A DNA stretch of 64,000 bases from Oceanicola sp. (lineage in GTDB: Bacteria > Pseudomonadota > Alphaproteobacteria > Rhodobacterales > Rhodobacteraceae). The notes beneath the pieces were generated by a model. That model searched no databases. It was not told the origin of the DNA and saw nothing but the letters and a program-made list of their open reading frames with translations. Positions 1-9,091 of this stretch are shown one piece after another. Made by a program: the position numbers and the translations under genes. The DNA lies in assembly GCA_017792405.1 (NCBI GenBank), contig CP051231.1:970011-1034010 (forward strand), written 5' to 3'. The number at the start of each line of letters is the position of its first letter. Position 1 is the stretch's first letter.

Positions 1-849
1 CACGCGATTGCACCGCAGGCCCCGCGCCGCCCTCAGGGGGCGATGATCACGCGCCCCGGCATGGGGGTCGTGACCGGGCTCGCGGGCAGCGATCCCGGCA
101 TGGAGCGGCTCCTGTCTCGGGCGGAGCGGCTGGCGACCACATCCGTGCCGCTCGTGGTCAGCGGCGAGAGTGGTAGTGGCAAGACCAAGCTCGCCCGTGC
201 GCTGCACATGGCCTCCGGCCGCGGGGGCTTTCTGACAGTGGAGTGTGCCGGGCTGGAGGCGGGCGAGTTAGCCCGGCTGATCGCTTCGCAGCCCGGCAAG
301 GCGACGCTGCTGCTTCGGCGCATCGAGGATCTTTCCGACAGTGCCGCCCGCGCCTTGCCCGGGCTCCTCGATGCGCACCCCGAGCTGCGCCCGATCAGCA
401 CGAGTGGGCTGACGCCCAGTGATCTGATGTCTCACGAGTCCCTGCCATCCGCGCTCTATCACCGGCTCGCCGGGGCGGTGTGCGAACTGCCGCCACTGCG
501 CGAGCGGCAGGATCTTGGCTGGCTGATCGAGCGGCTGCTGCGGCGGCGCTGCGGCGGGGAGTGGCGGCTTACATTTTCGGCCCGCGCCGAGCTGATGGCC
601 CGTGACTGGCCCGGCAACCTGCGCGAGCTCGGCAATGTGCTCGACGTGGCCTGCGCGATGGCAGAAGGCGACGTCATCGACCTGCCGGATCTTCCCCCGC
701 CGCCTCAGCCAACTGAGGCAGAGCCGGATCTCGAGGCGGTGCTCGATGCCTGCAACTGGAACATGGCCCGCGCCGCCCGCAGGTTGGGGGTGAACCGCTC
801 GACCGTTCTGCGCCGCGTCCGCAAGGAAGGGTTGCGCGCCCCCGGCTGA
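1..849 (+). CDS. AcoR-like Fis-family regulator, C-terminal part (5' end outside window)
   Basis: The reading frame is open to base 1, so the protein probably starts upstream; the first in-window ATG is at base 43 and could serve only if the protein is short. From that ATG, a degenerate AAA+ domain spans about residues 8-190, with an intact Walker A GESGSGKT (41-48) and the LPPLRER segment. A Fis-type HTH follows at about 230-262 (NWNMARAARRLGVNRSTVLRR). The GAFTGA loop that contacts sigma-54 is absent, and the Walker B region reads TLLLRRIEDL where family members have LFLDEI. AcoR-type regulators normally carry an N-terminal GAF sensor, which would lie off-window. The monooxygenase and alcohol dehydrogenase genes downstream are the likely targets. 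Loss of GAFTGA suggests it acts without sigma-54, as TyrR does. Confidence 0.75.
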   Translation, partial: HAIAPQAPRRPQGAMITRPGMGVVTGLAGSDPGMERLLSRAERLATTSVPLVVSGESGSGKTKLARALHMASGRGGFLTVECAGLEAGELARLIASQPGKATLLLRRIEDLSDSAARALPGLLDAHPELRPISTSGLTPSDLMSHESLPSALYHRLAGAVCELPPLRERQDLGWLIERLLRRRCGGEWRLTFSARAELMARDWPGNLRELGNVLDVACAMAEGDVIDLPDLPPPPQPTEAEPDLEAVLDACNWNMARAARRLGVNRSTVLRRVRKEGLRAPG

Positions 850-862
850 GCCGTTGCGCGGC

Positions 863-876
863 GTTGCGTTTGCAAC
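863..876. promoter_or_regulatory. Short palindrome, candidate regulator site
   Basis: GTTGCGTTTGCAAC is a perfect 5-bp inverted repeat around four bases. It lies 114 bases before the monooxygenase start and just after the regulator stop. A second CGTTGCG half-like sequence lies at 852-858. The position suits an upstream activating site for the neighbouring Fis-type regulator. No good -24/-12 element follows: TGGC at 926 and GC at 940 have one base too many between them. Assignment is by position and symmetry only. Confidence 0.35.
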
Positions 877-989
877 ATGCTGCACTGCCGCAAGCTCAAT
901 GACAGTGAAAATCGCCAGATTGTCGTGGCCGGGCGGTATGCCCGCTCGCCACACTCGCCTCATCACATTGCCTATGAGGAGGATACGCA

Positions 990-2789
990 ATGCTCGACTC
1001 GACCGTAACCGCCGAGGTGCAGGACATGCTCGACAGCCTGAACGCCGCCCTGGAGGAGGGAGACGCGCAGGCCGCCAGCGCCCTTTTTGCCACCGATAGC
1101 TATTGGCGCGACCTGATCGCCGTCACCTGGAACCTGAAGACCGTGGAAGGGCCTGCCGAAGTGCAGGATATGCTCGCGGCGCAACTCAAGCACACAAAGC
1201 CAGGCGGCTTTGCCATCCAGAAGGGCGAACTGCCCGGCGAGGATGGCGGCGTCATCACCGCATGGATCACCTTTGAAACCGCCGCAGGCCGCGGTTGGGG
1301 GCTGATGCGCCTCAAGGACGGCCGCATCTGGACCCTGCTCACCGCGATGCAGGAGCTGAAGGGTTTCGAAGAAAACCGGGGTACGCGCCGCCCGATGGGG
1401 GCCGAACACGGTGCCGCGAAGAACCGCAAGTCATGGAAGGAAAACCGCGAGGCCGAAGCGGCCGAGCTTGGCTATACCGATCAGCCCTACACCGTCATCA
1501 TCGGCGGCGGGCAGGGGGGCATCGCGCTTGGTGCGCGGCTCCGGCAGCTCGGCGTGCCGACCATCGTGCTCGACAAGCACGACCGCCCCGGCGACCAGTG
1601 GCGCTCGCGGTACAAGTCGCTCTGCCTGCACGACCCGATCTGGTACGACCATCTGCCCTACATCAAGTTCCCCGACAACTGGCCGGTCTTCACGCCAAAG
1701 GACAAGGTCGGCGACTGGCTCGAGATGTACACCAAGGTCATGGAGATCAACTACTGGACCCGGTCCGAGGTGCAGAAGGCCAGCTTCGACGAGGCCAGCG
1801 GCACATGGGAGGTGAAGGTCAACAGGGGCGGCGAGGAGGTCACGCTGCGGCCAACACAGCTGGTTCTGGCCACGGGCATGTCGGGCAAGGCCAACCTGCC
1901 GTCCTTCCCGGGCATGGAGAGCTTCAAGGGCACGATCCAGCACTCCTCGCAGCACGAGGGTCCGGACGCGTGGACCGGCAAGAAGGTGGTCGTCGTCGGC
2001 TCCAACAACTCGGCGCATGACATCTGCGCCGCGCTCTGGGAGGCGGATGCCGATGTAACGATGGTGCAGCGCAGCTCGACCCATATCGTGCGCTCCGACA
2101 CGCTGATGGATATCGGCCTCGGTGCGCTCTACTCCGAGGAGGCGGTGGCCGGTGGGATGACGACGGAGAAGGCCGACATGGTCTTTGCCTCGCTGCCCTA
2201 CCGGATCATGCACGAGTTCCAGATCCCGCTCTACGACCAGATGAGGGAGCGCGACGCGGAGTTCTACGCCGGGCTCGAAAAGGCCGGGTTCGATCTCGAC
2301 TGGGGCGATGACGGCTCGGGCCTGTTCATGAAGTACCTGCGCCGCGGCTCGGGCTATTACATCGACGTGGGCGCCAGCCAGCTGATCATCGACGGCGAAG
2401 TGAAGCTGGTGAAAGGGCAGGTCGAGCGGTTCGACGAGACCGGCGTGGTTCTGGCCGATGGCACCCACCTCGATGCCGACCTCGTGGTCATGGCAACGGG
2501 CTACGGCAGTATGAACGGCTGGGCCGCGGATCTCATCAGCCAGGAGGTGGCTGACAAAGTCGGCAAGGTCTGGGGCCTCGGCTCCGATACCACCAAGGAC
2601 CCCGGCCCCTGGGAGGGTGAGCAGCGCAACATGTGGAAGCCGACGCAGCAGCAGAACCTCTGGTTCCACGGCGGCAACCTGCACCAGTCGCGGCATTACT
2701 CGCTGTATCTCGCCTTGCAACTGAAGGCCCGCATGGAGGGGCTCGAGACTCCGGTCTACGGCCTGCAGGAGGTTCATCACCTGTCGTGA
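990..2789 (+). CDS. Flavin-containing monooxygenase with N-terminal NTF2-like domain
   Basis: This 599-residue protein has two parts. Residues 1 to about 125 look like an NTF2/SnoaL-type fold (ALFATDSYWRDLIAVTW). From about 168 to the end it is an FAD- and NAD(P)H-binding monooxygenase of the FMO/Baeyer-Villiger type. The FAD dinucleotide motif GGGQGG lies at about 172-177. A fingerprint-like FKGTIQH stretch sits in the middle, and a second Rossmann motif follows (VVVVGSNNSAHD). It probably oxygenates a small ketone, amine or sulfide; the substrate cannot be read from sequence. The ATG is preceded by a strong GAGGAGG. The regulator upstream and the dehydrogenase downstream suggest a catabolic unit for a small carbonyl compound. 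Confidence 0.8.
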   Translation: MLDSTVTAEVQDMLDSLNAALEEGDAQAASALFATDSYWRDLIAVTWNLKTVEGPAEVQDMLAAQLKHTKPGGFAIQKGELPGEDGGVITAWITFETAAGRGWGLMRLKDGRIWTLLTAMQELKGFEENRGTRRPMGAEHGAAKNRKSWKENREAEAAELGYTDQPYTVIIGGGQGGIALGARLRQLGVPTIVLDKHDRPGDQWRSRYKSLCLHDPIWYDHLPYIKFPDNWPVFTPKDKVGDWLEMYTKVMEINYWTRSEVQKASFDEASGTWEVKVNRGGEEVTLRPTQLVLATGMSGKANLPSFPGMESFKGTIQHSSQHEGPDAWTGKKVVVVGSNNSAHDICAALWEADADVTMVQRSSTHIVRSDTLMDIGLGALYSEEAVAGGMTTEKADMVFASLPYRIMHEFQIPLYDQMRERDAEFYAGLEKAGFDLDWGDDGSGLFMKYLRRGSGYYIDVGASQLIIDGEVKLVKGQVERFDETGVVLADGTHLDADLVVMATGYGSMNGWAADLISQEVADKVGKVWGLGSDTTKDPGPWEGEQRNMWKPTQQQNLWFHGGNLHQSRHYSLYLALQLKARMEGLETPVYGLQEVHHLS

Positions 2790-2877
2790 TGCCCAAATCG
2801 GCGCGCCGTCACTGGCATGCCGCGCGCCCGGTATGTCCTCCTGCCGGGCGCATCCATTCTGACATCGGAGAAAAGAC

Positions 2878-3930
2878 ATGAAAGCAGCACGTTGGCATGG
2901 CGTGAAGGACATTCGCGTTGAAGACGTTCCGGAGCCGAAGCCGGGCAAAGGCGAGGTGAAGGTCAAGGTGGCGTGGACCGGGATCTGTGGCAGCGACCTG
3001 CACGAATACCTCGCTGGCCCAATCTTCGTGCCCGTGGACGAAGACCACCCCCTGAGCCACGACAAGGCGCCGATTACCATGGGCCATGAGTATTGTGGCA
3101 CGGTGGCCGAGCTAGGCGACGGCGTCACAGGCCTTTCGGTCGGCGACCGGGTCGCGATCGAGCCCATCTTCGCCTGCGGGGCCTGCCCGGCCTGCCTCGA
3201 AGGCAAGTACAACCTGTGCGACAGCCTCGGTTTCGTCGGCCTGTCCGGCGGCCATGGCGGCTTTGCCGCCCACAGCGTTGTGCCCGCGCGTATGGTCCAC
3301 AAGATGCCTGACGGGCTGTCGATGGAGCAGGGGGCGCTCGTGGAGCCAGCAGCCGTTGCCCTGCACGCCGTGCGCCTGTCGCGGATCAAGGCCGGTGACA
3401 AGGCCGCCGTCTTCGGCGCCGGTCCGATCGGGCTTCTGGTGGTGGAGTCGCTGCGCGTGGCCGGTGCCTCGGAGATCCACGTTGTCGAACCGTCGGAAGT
3501 GCGGCGGCAGAAGGCGCTGGAGCTGGGCGCAACCTCGGTGATCGATCCCACGGCGACTGACGCTGTGGCCGAGATCCGCGACGCCACCGGCGGTGTTCAC
3601 GTAGCCTTCGAGGTGACCGGAGCGCCGCAGGTCCTGCCCCAGTGCATCGACGCCACCCGCCACGAGGGGCAGGTTTTGGTCGTGTCGATCTGGGAACAGG
3701 AGGCCGCTTTCCAGCCCAACACCGTCGTTCTGAAGGAACGCCAACTGCAGGGCACCATCGCCTACCGCAACGTCTATCCGGCAGTGATGGCCCTCATGAC
3801 CCAAGGCTACTTCAACGCCGATCAGCTGGTCACGAAGCGCATTGCGCTGAAGGATATCGTTGCCGAAGGCTTCGACGCACTGGTCGCGGAGAAGTCCCAT
3901 GTGAAGATCCTGGTCGAGGCACCGGACTGA
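2878..3930 (+). CDS. Zinc-dependent (R,R)-butanediol dehydrogenase-like alcohol dehydrogenase
   Basis: This is a 350-residue medium-chain dehydrogenase. Catalytic zinc ligands are Cys37 (ICGSD), His70 and Glu71 (GHEY). The structural zinc site has four cysteines at about 100, 103, 106 and 114 (ACGACPACLEGKYNLC). The NAD-binding motif GAGPIG lies near residue 179. The inserted loop after residue 45, rich in prolines and acidic residues, is typical of 2,3-butanediol dehydrogenases. It would interconvert acetoin and butanediol, or a similar alpha-hydroxyketone. It follows the monooxygenase by 88 bases with its own GGAGAA ribosome site. An AcoR-like regulator nearby agrees with an acetoin-related role, but related polyol substrates remain possible. 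Confidence 0.75.
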   Translation: MKAARWHGVKDIRVEDVPEPKPGKGEVKVKVAWTGICGSDLHEYLAGPIFVPVDEDHPLSHDKAPITMGHEYCGTVAELGDGVTGLSVGDRVAIEPIFACGACPACLEGKYNLCDSLGFVGLSGGHGGFAAHSVVPARMVHKMPDGLSMEQGALVEPAAVALHAVRLSRIKAGDKAAVFGAGPIGLLVVESLRVAGASEIHVVEPSEVRRQKALELGATSVIDPTATDAVAEIRDATGGVHVAFEVTGAPQVLPQCIDATRHEGQVLVVSIWEQEAAFQPNTVVLKERQLQGTIAYRNVYPAVMALMTQGYFNADQLVTKRIALKDIVAEGFDALVAEKSHVKILVEAPD

Positions 3931-4007
3931 CGCCTCCGAGAGGAGCTGGCCGCCGGTGCGCGGCCTAGCCGCCCACCGGCCACTGACCCGTGCCCGTTGC
4001 ATACAAG

Positions 4008-4026
4008 CCACAGCGTTTTACTGTGG
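4008..4026. terminator. Hairpin between dehydrogenase and receptor genes
   Basis: CCACAG and CTGTGG form a perfect 6-bp stem around CGTTTTA. Outer ACAAG (4003-4007) and CTTGT (4036-4040) can also pair. No T-run follows, so it could be a weak terminator of the dehydrogenase gene or an operator for the iron-uptake genes. Confidence 0.3.
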
Positions 4027-4143
4027 ATTACCTGACTTGTCCGGTCTCTGGACTCTGCCGCGGAAGGGAGTATCCAGCGCCGTAGCGAGCGAGGGCATAT
4101 GCTCAAGCCAGTGAGCAAATGCCCAACGCCCGCGAGGTCCCCC

Positions 4144-6231
4144 ATGCAAACGAAACGTCGTTCAATCCTGCTCACCGGCGCGAGCGTGATTGCCCTTGTT
4201 CCTGCCGCTCTTGCCGCTCAAGACGTGATCGACCTCGAGGCGATCGTCATCACGGCGACCACGGATGAGACCACGCAGGCCGATGGCTACGTTGCCAGTT
4301 ACAACCAGTCCGCCACCAAGTCCGACACGCCCGTTGGTGACACGCCGCAGTCCGTCTCGGTCGTCACCGCGCAGCAGATCGAGGATCAGGGGGCCGAGAC
4401 TCTTGGCCAGGCCCTGCGCTACAGCCCCGGCGTGCTGGGCGACCCCTATGGTGTCGATCCGCGCTTCGACAGCCCGACCATCCGCGGCTTCGAGGCGCGC
4501 GGCTCGCAATACGTGAACGGGTTGCGCCAGCTGCGCTACATGGGCGCCCCGGCCTATGAAACCTTTGCGCTGCAGCAGGTCGAGGTGCTGAACGGCCCCA
4601 ACTCCTCGCTCTACGGCGCGGGCTCGCCTGCGGGCATCATCAACCAGGTGCAGAAGCGGGCGCAGGCCTTCGACTTTGGCGAGATCGGGGCCGGGGTGGA
4701 TGACAACGGGTCGGGCCAGCTCTTCTTCGACTGGAACCGCGCGGTGAGCGATACGCTCGCCTTCCGGGTGACCGGCATCGGCAAGGACTACAAGAGCCAG
4801 GTCGAGGAGGTCGGTCTCGAGCGCGGCTATCTCGGCCTCGCTGCCCGCTGGACGCCGACCGACCGCACCACGGTGGACTTCATCGCCTCCTACACCGAGG
4901 ATGCGCCGGTTTCGCCTCCGGGCGTTCCCATCGCGCTGACGGGGCAGGGGAACGACGAGTATCTCCGCGAGCTCTACACCGGTGAGGAAGACTGGGACGA
5001 CCACGACCGCAAGATCTTCAACCTCGGGTACGAGCTGAGCCACGAGCTCGACAACGGCTGGACCTTCTCCCAGGGCTTCCGTTACGAGAAATTCGATTGG
5101 GAGTACTACGGCCACTACGTGAGCGGCACCGCCAATGGCGACACCGAGATCACCCGGGGCGCGAACTACCAGCTGGAGAACACCACCGGCCTGAGCCTCG
5201 ACTCGCGGTTTGCCGGCGAGGTGGTGACCGGCAACGTGACCCACAAGCTGCTCTTCGGTCTCGACCTGCGCAAGTACGATGCAGAGACGACCACGGAGTT
5301 TTACACGGGCACCAACCTGAACTGGCAGGATCCGGTCTACGGCGGCGTTCCGACCGGTGCGGCTTGGTACACCAGCACGCCCGAGGTGACCCAGACCCAG
5401 ATCGGCCTCTATGCGCAGGATGAGATCATCGCCGGCCCTTGGCGCGGCTCTCTGGCGCTGCGCTACGACTGGTCGAAGCAGGAAGGCACCACCTACACCA
5501 ACTTCGCCGGGACTGGCGTGATCGATCAGGAAGACGAGGCGCTTTCGGGCCGTGCCGGGCTGGGCTACGAGATCGCTCCCGGAACGCTGGTCTATGCCAA
5601 CTACTCCACCTCGTTCGACCCCGAGATCGGCGTCGATGGCGATGGCAACCAGCTGAAGCCGACCACCGGCAAGCAGTGGGAGCTTGGGGTCAAGTATCAG
5701 CCCGAGGGCTACAACGCGCTCTTCACCGCCGCGATCTACGATCTGCGGCAGGAGAACCTGACCATCAACCTCGGCGGTGCCCAAGGCCGGCGTCAGGTGG
5801 GCGAGGTCAAGTCGTTCGGCATCGAGCTGGGCGCGGTGGGCGAGCTGGCCAATGGTATGAACCTGCGCGCCAGCTATGCTTACAACGAGACCGAGCAGCT
5901 TGACCCGAGCGGGGCGAACGACGGCAACGAGATGCCCAACACGCCGCGCCATCTGGCCAGCCTCTGGCTCGACAAGGACTTCGCCAACGGCGTCCGCGTT
6001 GGCGGCGGGTTGCGCTACATCGGCGAGCGCAAGGGCGATCTGGCCAACAACTTCACGATGGACCCGGTGACCCTGGTCGACGTGGCGGTGGGCTACAGCC
6101 GCGACAACATGGAAGCCTCGCTGAACATCGAGAACCTGACCGACGAGGTCTATCTGTCCAATTGCGGCTCCTTCGGCTGCTACTACGGCGAGGGCCGGAC
6201 GATCTCGGCCAAAGTCAGCTACAAGTGGTAG
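4144..6231 (+). CDS. TonB-dependent siderophore receptor (first system)
   Basis: This outer-membrane ferric-siderophore receptor has 695 residues from the ATG at 4144. I chose that start because a signal peptide begins there (MQTKRRSILLTGASVIALVPAALA) and GAGGT lies just upstream; an in-frame ATG at 4099 would bury the signal. After cleavage comes a TonB-box-like segment (IDLEAIVITATT). The plug domain follows (DTPQSVSVVTAQQIEDQG, then VEVLNGPNSSLYG), and then a 22-strand barrel that ends in aromatic Trp (VSYKW). The architecture matches the FhuA/FpvA-type siderophore receptor family. It overlaps the binding-protein gene downstream and so heads an operon of receptor, binding protein, permease and ATPase. 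The ligand is probably a hydroxamate, judged from the FhuBCD-like partners. Confidence 0.9.
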   Translation: MQTKRRSILLTGASVIALVPAALAAQDVIDLEAIVITATTDETTQADGYVASYNQSATKSDTPVGDTPQSVSVVTAQQIEDQGAETLGQALRYSPGVLGDPYGVDPRFDSPTIRGFEARGSQYVNGLRQLRYMGAPAYETFALQQVEVLNGPNSSLYGAGSPAGIINQVQKRAQAFDFGEIGAGVDDNGSGQLFFDWNRAVSDTLAFRVTGIGKDYKSQVEEVGLERGYLGLAARWTPTDRTTVDFIASYTEDAPVSPPGVPIALTGQGNDEYLRELYTGEEDWDDHDRKIFNLGYELSHELDNGWTFSQGFRYEKFDWEYYGHYVSGTANGDTEITRGANYQLENTTGLSLDSRFAGEVVTGNVTHKLLFGLDLRKYDAETTTEFYTGTNLNWQDPVYGGVPTGAAWYTSTPEVTQTQIGLYAQDEIIAGPWRGSLALRYDWSKQEGTTYTNFAGTGVIDQEDEALSGRAGLGYEIAPGTLVYANYSTSFDPEIGVDGDGNQLKPTTGKQWELGVKYQPEGYNALFTAAIYDLRQENLTINLGGAQGRRQVGEVKSFGIELGAVGELANGMNLRASYAYNETEQLDPSGANDGNEMPNTPRHLASLWLDKDFANGVRVGGGLRYIGERKGDLANNFTMDPVTLVDVAVGYSRDNMEASLNIENLTDEVYLSNCGSFGCYYGEGRTISAKVSYKW

Positions 6232-7118
6232 GGGGCGGCGCCCCCACGCGACGCAGCTTTATCGCCGCCGGCCTTGCGCTGGCGGCGGTTTCATCTGTGC
6301 AGGCCGCGCCGGGCGGGCCGCGCCTTGCGGCCATTGACTGGGCGATGCTGGAGACGGCAATCGCCCTTGGCCATATGCCGGTGGCCGCCTGCGAGCTGAT
6401 CCGCTTTCGGGTGGATTCGCCCGAGCCTCCGGTGCCGGAAGAGGTGGTGGACCTCGGGCTGCGCGGCGCGCCGAATTTCGAACTGCTGCAACTGGTCCGG
6501 CCCGACCTGATCCTGAACTCGCCCTATTACACCCGCTACGAGGCGCGGCTGAGCCAACTGGCGCCGGTGCTCAACCTGCCGTTCTACACCCGTGGCGAGC
6601 CGCCGCTGCCCAAGGTCATGGCCGCCCTGCATGATCTCGCCGGGGCCATAGATGACCCGTTGGCTGCCACGCACGCCGAGGCGGCGGCCGAGGAGGAACT
6701 CTCACGGATCGCCGCCGCCGTGGCCCCGTTTTCCGACCTGCCGCTCTGCCTCATCAACATCGGCGATGCGCGCCACCTGCGCGCCTTCGGGTTTGACAGC
6801 CTCTTTGGCTCGGTCGCCGCGCGCCTTGGGCTGGCGAACGCCTGGGAGGGGCAGACGCGCTTCAGCTTTCTGGCCCCGGTGCCGATCGAGCAACTGGCCA
6901 CCATGCCCGAGGCGCGGGTGGTGATCGTCGGCGATGTGCCGGTGCAGGCCCGCCGTGGGCTGGCGCGGGCAAAGCTCTGGCAGGCCCTGCCTGCGGTGGC
7001 CGAAGGACGGGTGTATCAGGTGCCTGAGGTCAATGCCTTTGGCGGTTTGCCCTCGGCCCTGCGGTTTGCGCGGCTGCTGGAGGCGGCGCTCGCCCGCCCG
7101 CCCGAGGTGCAGCTATGA
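6225..7118 (+). CDS. fhuD: Ferric-hydroxamate periplasmic binding protein, FhuD-like
   Basis: This 297-residue siderophore-binding protein begins at a GTG (6225) inside the last codons of the receptor gene. From there the N-terminus reads MVGGGAPTRRSFIAAGLALAAV, a twin-arginine-type signal ending near SVQA. An in-frame ATG at 6162 would put about 20 extra residues before the signal, so I prefer the GTG and translational coupling. The mature part has the FhuD pattern: AIDWAMLETAIALGHMPVA near the start, then a region about ligand-dependent position (LVRPDLILNSPYY). E. coli FhuD also has a Tat-type signal. It delivers the ferric siderophore to the fused permease encoded next, which overlaps by ATGA. 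Confidence 0.85.
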   Translation: MVGGGAPTRRSFIAAGLALAAVSSVQAAPGGPRLAAIDWAMLETAIALGHMPVAACELIRFRVDSPEPPVPEEVVDLGLRGAPNFELLQLVRPDLILNSPYYTRYEARLSQLAPVLNLPFYTRGEPPLPKVMAALHDLAGAIDDPLAATHAEAAAEEELSRIAAAVAPFSDLPLCLINIGDARHLRAFGFDSLFGSVAARLGLANAWEGQTRFSFLAPVPIEQLATMPEARVVIVGDVPVQARRGLARAKLWQALPAVAEGRVYQVPEVNAFGGLPSALRFARLLEAALARPPEVQL

Positions 7119-9091
7119 GCCGCGCGGCGCAGATCGGTCTGGCGGGCGCGGGTCTGCTGGCCTTGGCGCTCTGGGCGTGGGCGGCGATGGGCATGTTGCC
7201 GGTCGCTGCGTGGCCGCGCCTGCCGTTCCGCGCCGGAGAGATGAGCCTCGATCAGATCCTGTTGGCCTTCGGGATGATGCCGCGCGGGGTGATCGCGCTG
7301 GTGGCGGGCGCGGCGCTGGGGCTTTCGGGCGCGCTTTTGCAGACCGTCCTGCGCAACCCGGTGGCCGACCCGACGACGCTGGGCATCTCCTCGGGCGCGC
7401 AGTTGGCGCTGGTGCTGGCCACCATCTTCGCCCCGGGATTGCTGGTCGAGGGCCGCTGGCCGGTGGCCGTGGCGGGGGCCGCGCTAGCGGCGGCGCTGGT
7501 GCTGGCGGTGGGCGCGCGGCGCGGTTTCGCACCGGTGACGATGGTGATCGTGGGCATGCTGGTGGGGCTGACGGCGAGTGCCGTGGCCACCGCCGTGACT
7601 CTCTCGCAGGGACAATACCTGCTCTCGCTGGTGATCTGGAACGGCGGATCGCTGGTGCAGCAGGACTGGTCGGGCGTGCTCTCACTTGCCGCCGTGCTCG
7701 CCCTCGGGAGCCTTGCCGCCGCACTGCTGGCGCGCCCGCTCCGGGTGCTCTCGCTCGGGGTCGAGGGCGCCTCGGGGCTGGGGCTCAACGTGGCGGCGGT
7801 GCGTTCGGCAGGCATTGCCGTGGCCGTGGGGCTGGCGGCCGCGGTCTCTGCCGAGCTGGGGCTGATCGGCTTTGTCGGCCTCGCCGGACCGGCGCTGGCC
7901 CGCAGCCTTGGCGCGCGCACCATTCCGCAGCGGCTGGTGCTTTCGCCGGTGATCGGCGCGCTGATCCTGTCGCTCTGCGACGGCGCGGTGCTGGCGGTTG
8001 CAGGCGCCAGTGGCGAGATGTTCCCCACCGGCGCGCTGACTGGTTTGATCGGCGGGCCGCTGCTGATCTGGCTGTTGCCCCGGCTGCGCGGCTCCACCCC
8101 GCCGGGCCGGGAGGCCGCCGAGGGTGCGGCGCCGCGCCTTGCCCGCCCCATGCCCCTGTTGCTCGGCCTGCTGGCGGCCCTGATCGCCGCGGCGCTCGTG
8201 CTGGTCTGGATCGGGCGGGTGCCCGGCGGCTGGGCCATCCTCGACGCTCAGAGCTTCTCCGATTTCCTCCCCATGCGTCTGCCGCGCCTGATCGCCGCCG
8301 CCTCGGCTGGGGCCGCTCTGGCGACGGCGGGGGCGCTGCTGCAACGGCTCACCGGCAACCCGCTGGCCTCGCCCGAGGTGCTGGGCGTATCGGGCGGCGC
8401 CGCGCTCGGCTTTGCCGCGGTGGTCTACCTGAGCACCGCCGCCACCGGGCCGATGCTTTATGCAGGCACCATGACCGGCGGGGTGGTCGCCCTGGCGCTG
8501 GTGGCCGCCTATGTGATGCGGCGCGACATGCCCGCCGAGCGCATCCTGCTGGCGGGCATCGCGGTGTCGGCGCTGGCCTCGGCCGTGCTCTCGGCGATGA
8601 TGGCCTCGGGCGATGCGCGCTCGTGGACGGTGCTGGCCTGGCTCAGCGGCTCCTCCTCAGCGGTGCTGATGCCCGGCGCGCTCGCGCTGGCCGCGCTTGC
8701 GCTGCTGCTCTGGGGCGCTGCGCTCACCACCGCACGCTGGCTGACCATCCTGCCGCTGGGGGCGGGGGTTGCGGGTGGGCTCAGCCTGCCGCTGCGCCGG
8801 GCCCGGCTCCTGCTCATCCTGCTGGCCGGGCTGGCGACCGGGGCCGCCACCGTGCTGGTCGGACCACTCAGCTTTGTCGGGCTGATGGCGCCGCATATGG
8901 CCCGCCGCGCGGGGCTGGCACGGCCTATGCATCACGTCACCGGGGCCGCGCTGATCGGCGCGCTGCTGATGTTGCTGGCCGATTTCGGTGCCCGCATGGC
9001 CGGCTTTCCCTATGAACTCCCTCTCGGCCTCTTCGCCTCGCTCATCGGGGCGCCGTGGCTGCTTTGGCTGATGATGAGAACAGGCAAATGA
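7115..9091 (+). CDS. fhuB: Fused ferric-hydroxamate ABC permease, FhuB-like
   Basis: This 658-residue inner-membrane permease consists of two FecCD-type halves in one chain, as in FhuB. The first half (about 1-320) carries the NPVADPTTLGISSGAQL motif. The second half (about 345-658) carries NPLASPEVLGVSGGAALG and ends with the conserved GPLSFVGLMAPHMAR segment. About twenty hydrophobic segments are visible. It overlaps FhuD upstream by ATGA and FhuC downstream by ATGA, so the four-gene unit is translationally coupled throughout. The fusion distinguishes this system from the second one in the window, which uses two separate permeases. Confidence 0.92.
   Translation: MSRAAQIGLAGAGLLALALWAWAAMGMLPVAAWPRLPFRAGEMSLDQILLAFGMMPRGVIALVAGAALGLSGALLQTVLRNPVADPTTLGISSGAQLALVLATIFAPGLLVEGRWPVAVAGAALAAALVLAVGARRGFAPVTMVIVGMLVGLTASAVATAVTLSQGQYLLSLVIWNGGSLVQQDWSGVLSLAAVLALGSLAAALLARPLRVLSLGVEGASGLGLNVAAVRSAGIAVAVGLAAAVSAELGLIGFVGLAGPALARSLGARTIPQRLVLSPVIGALILSLCDGAVLAVAGASGEMFPTGALTGLIGGPLLIWLLPRLRGSTPPGREAAEGAAPRLARPMPLLLGLLAALIAAALVLVWIGRVPGGWAILDAQSFSDFLPMRLPRLIAAASAGAALATAGALLQRLTGNPLASPEVLGVSGGAALGFAAVVYLSTAATGPMLYAGTMTGGVVALALVAAYVMRRDMPAERILLAGIAVSALASAVLSAMMASGDARSWTVLAWLSGSSSAVLMPGALALAALALLLWGAALTTARWLTILPLGAGVAGGLSLPLRRARLLLILLAGLATGAATVLVGPLSFVGLMAPHMARRAGLARPMHHVTGAALIGALLMLLADFGARMAGFPYELPLGLFASLIGAPWLLWLMMRTGK

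Noticed and set aside
920..945. Sigma-54 promoter before the monooxygenase gene
   Set aside because: TGGC and GC have 11 rather than 10 bases between the key pairs, and the regulator lacks GAFTGA.
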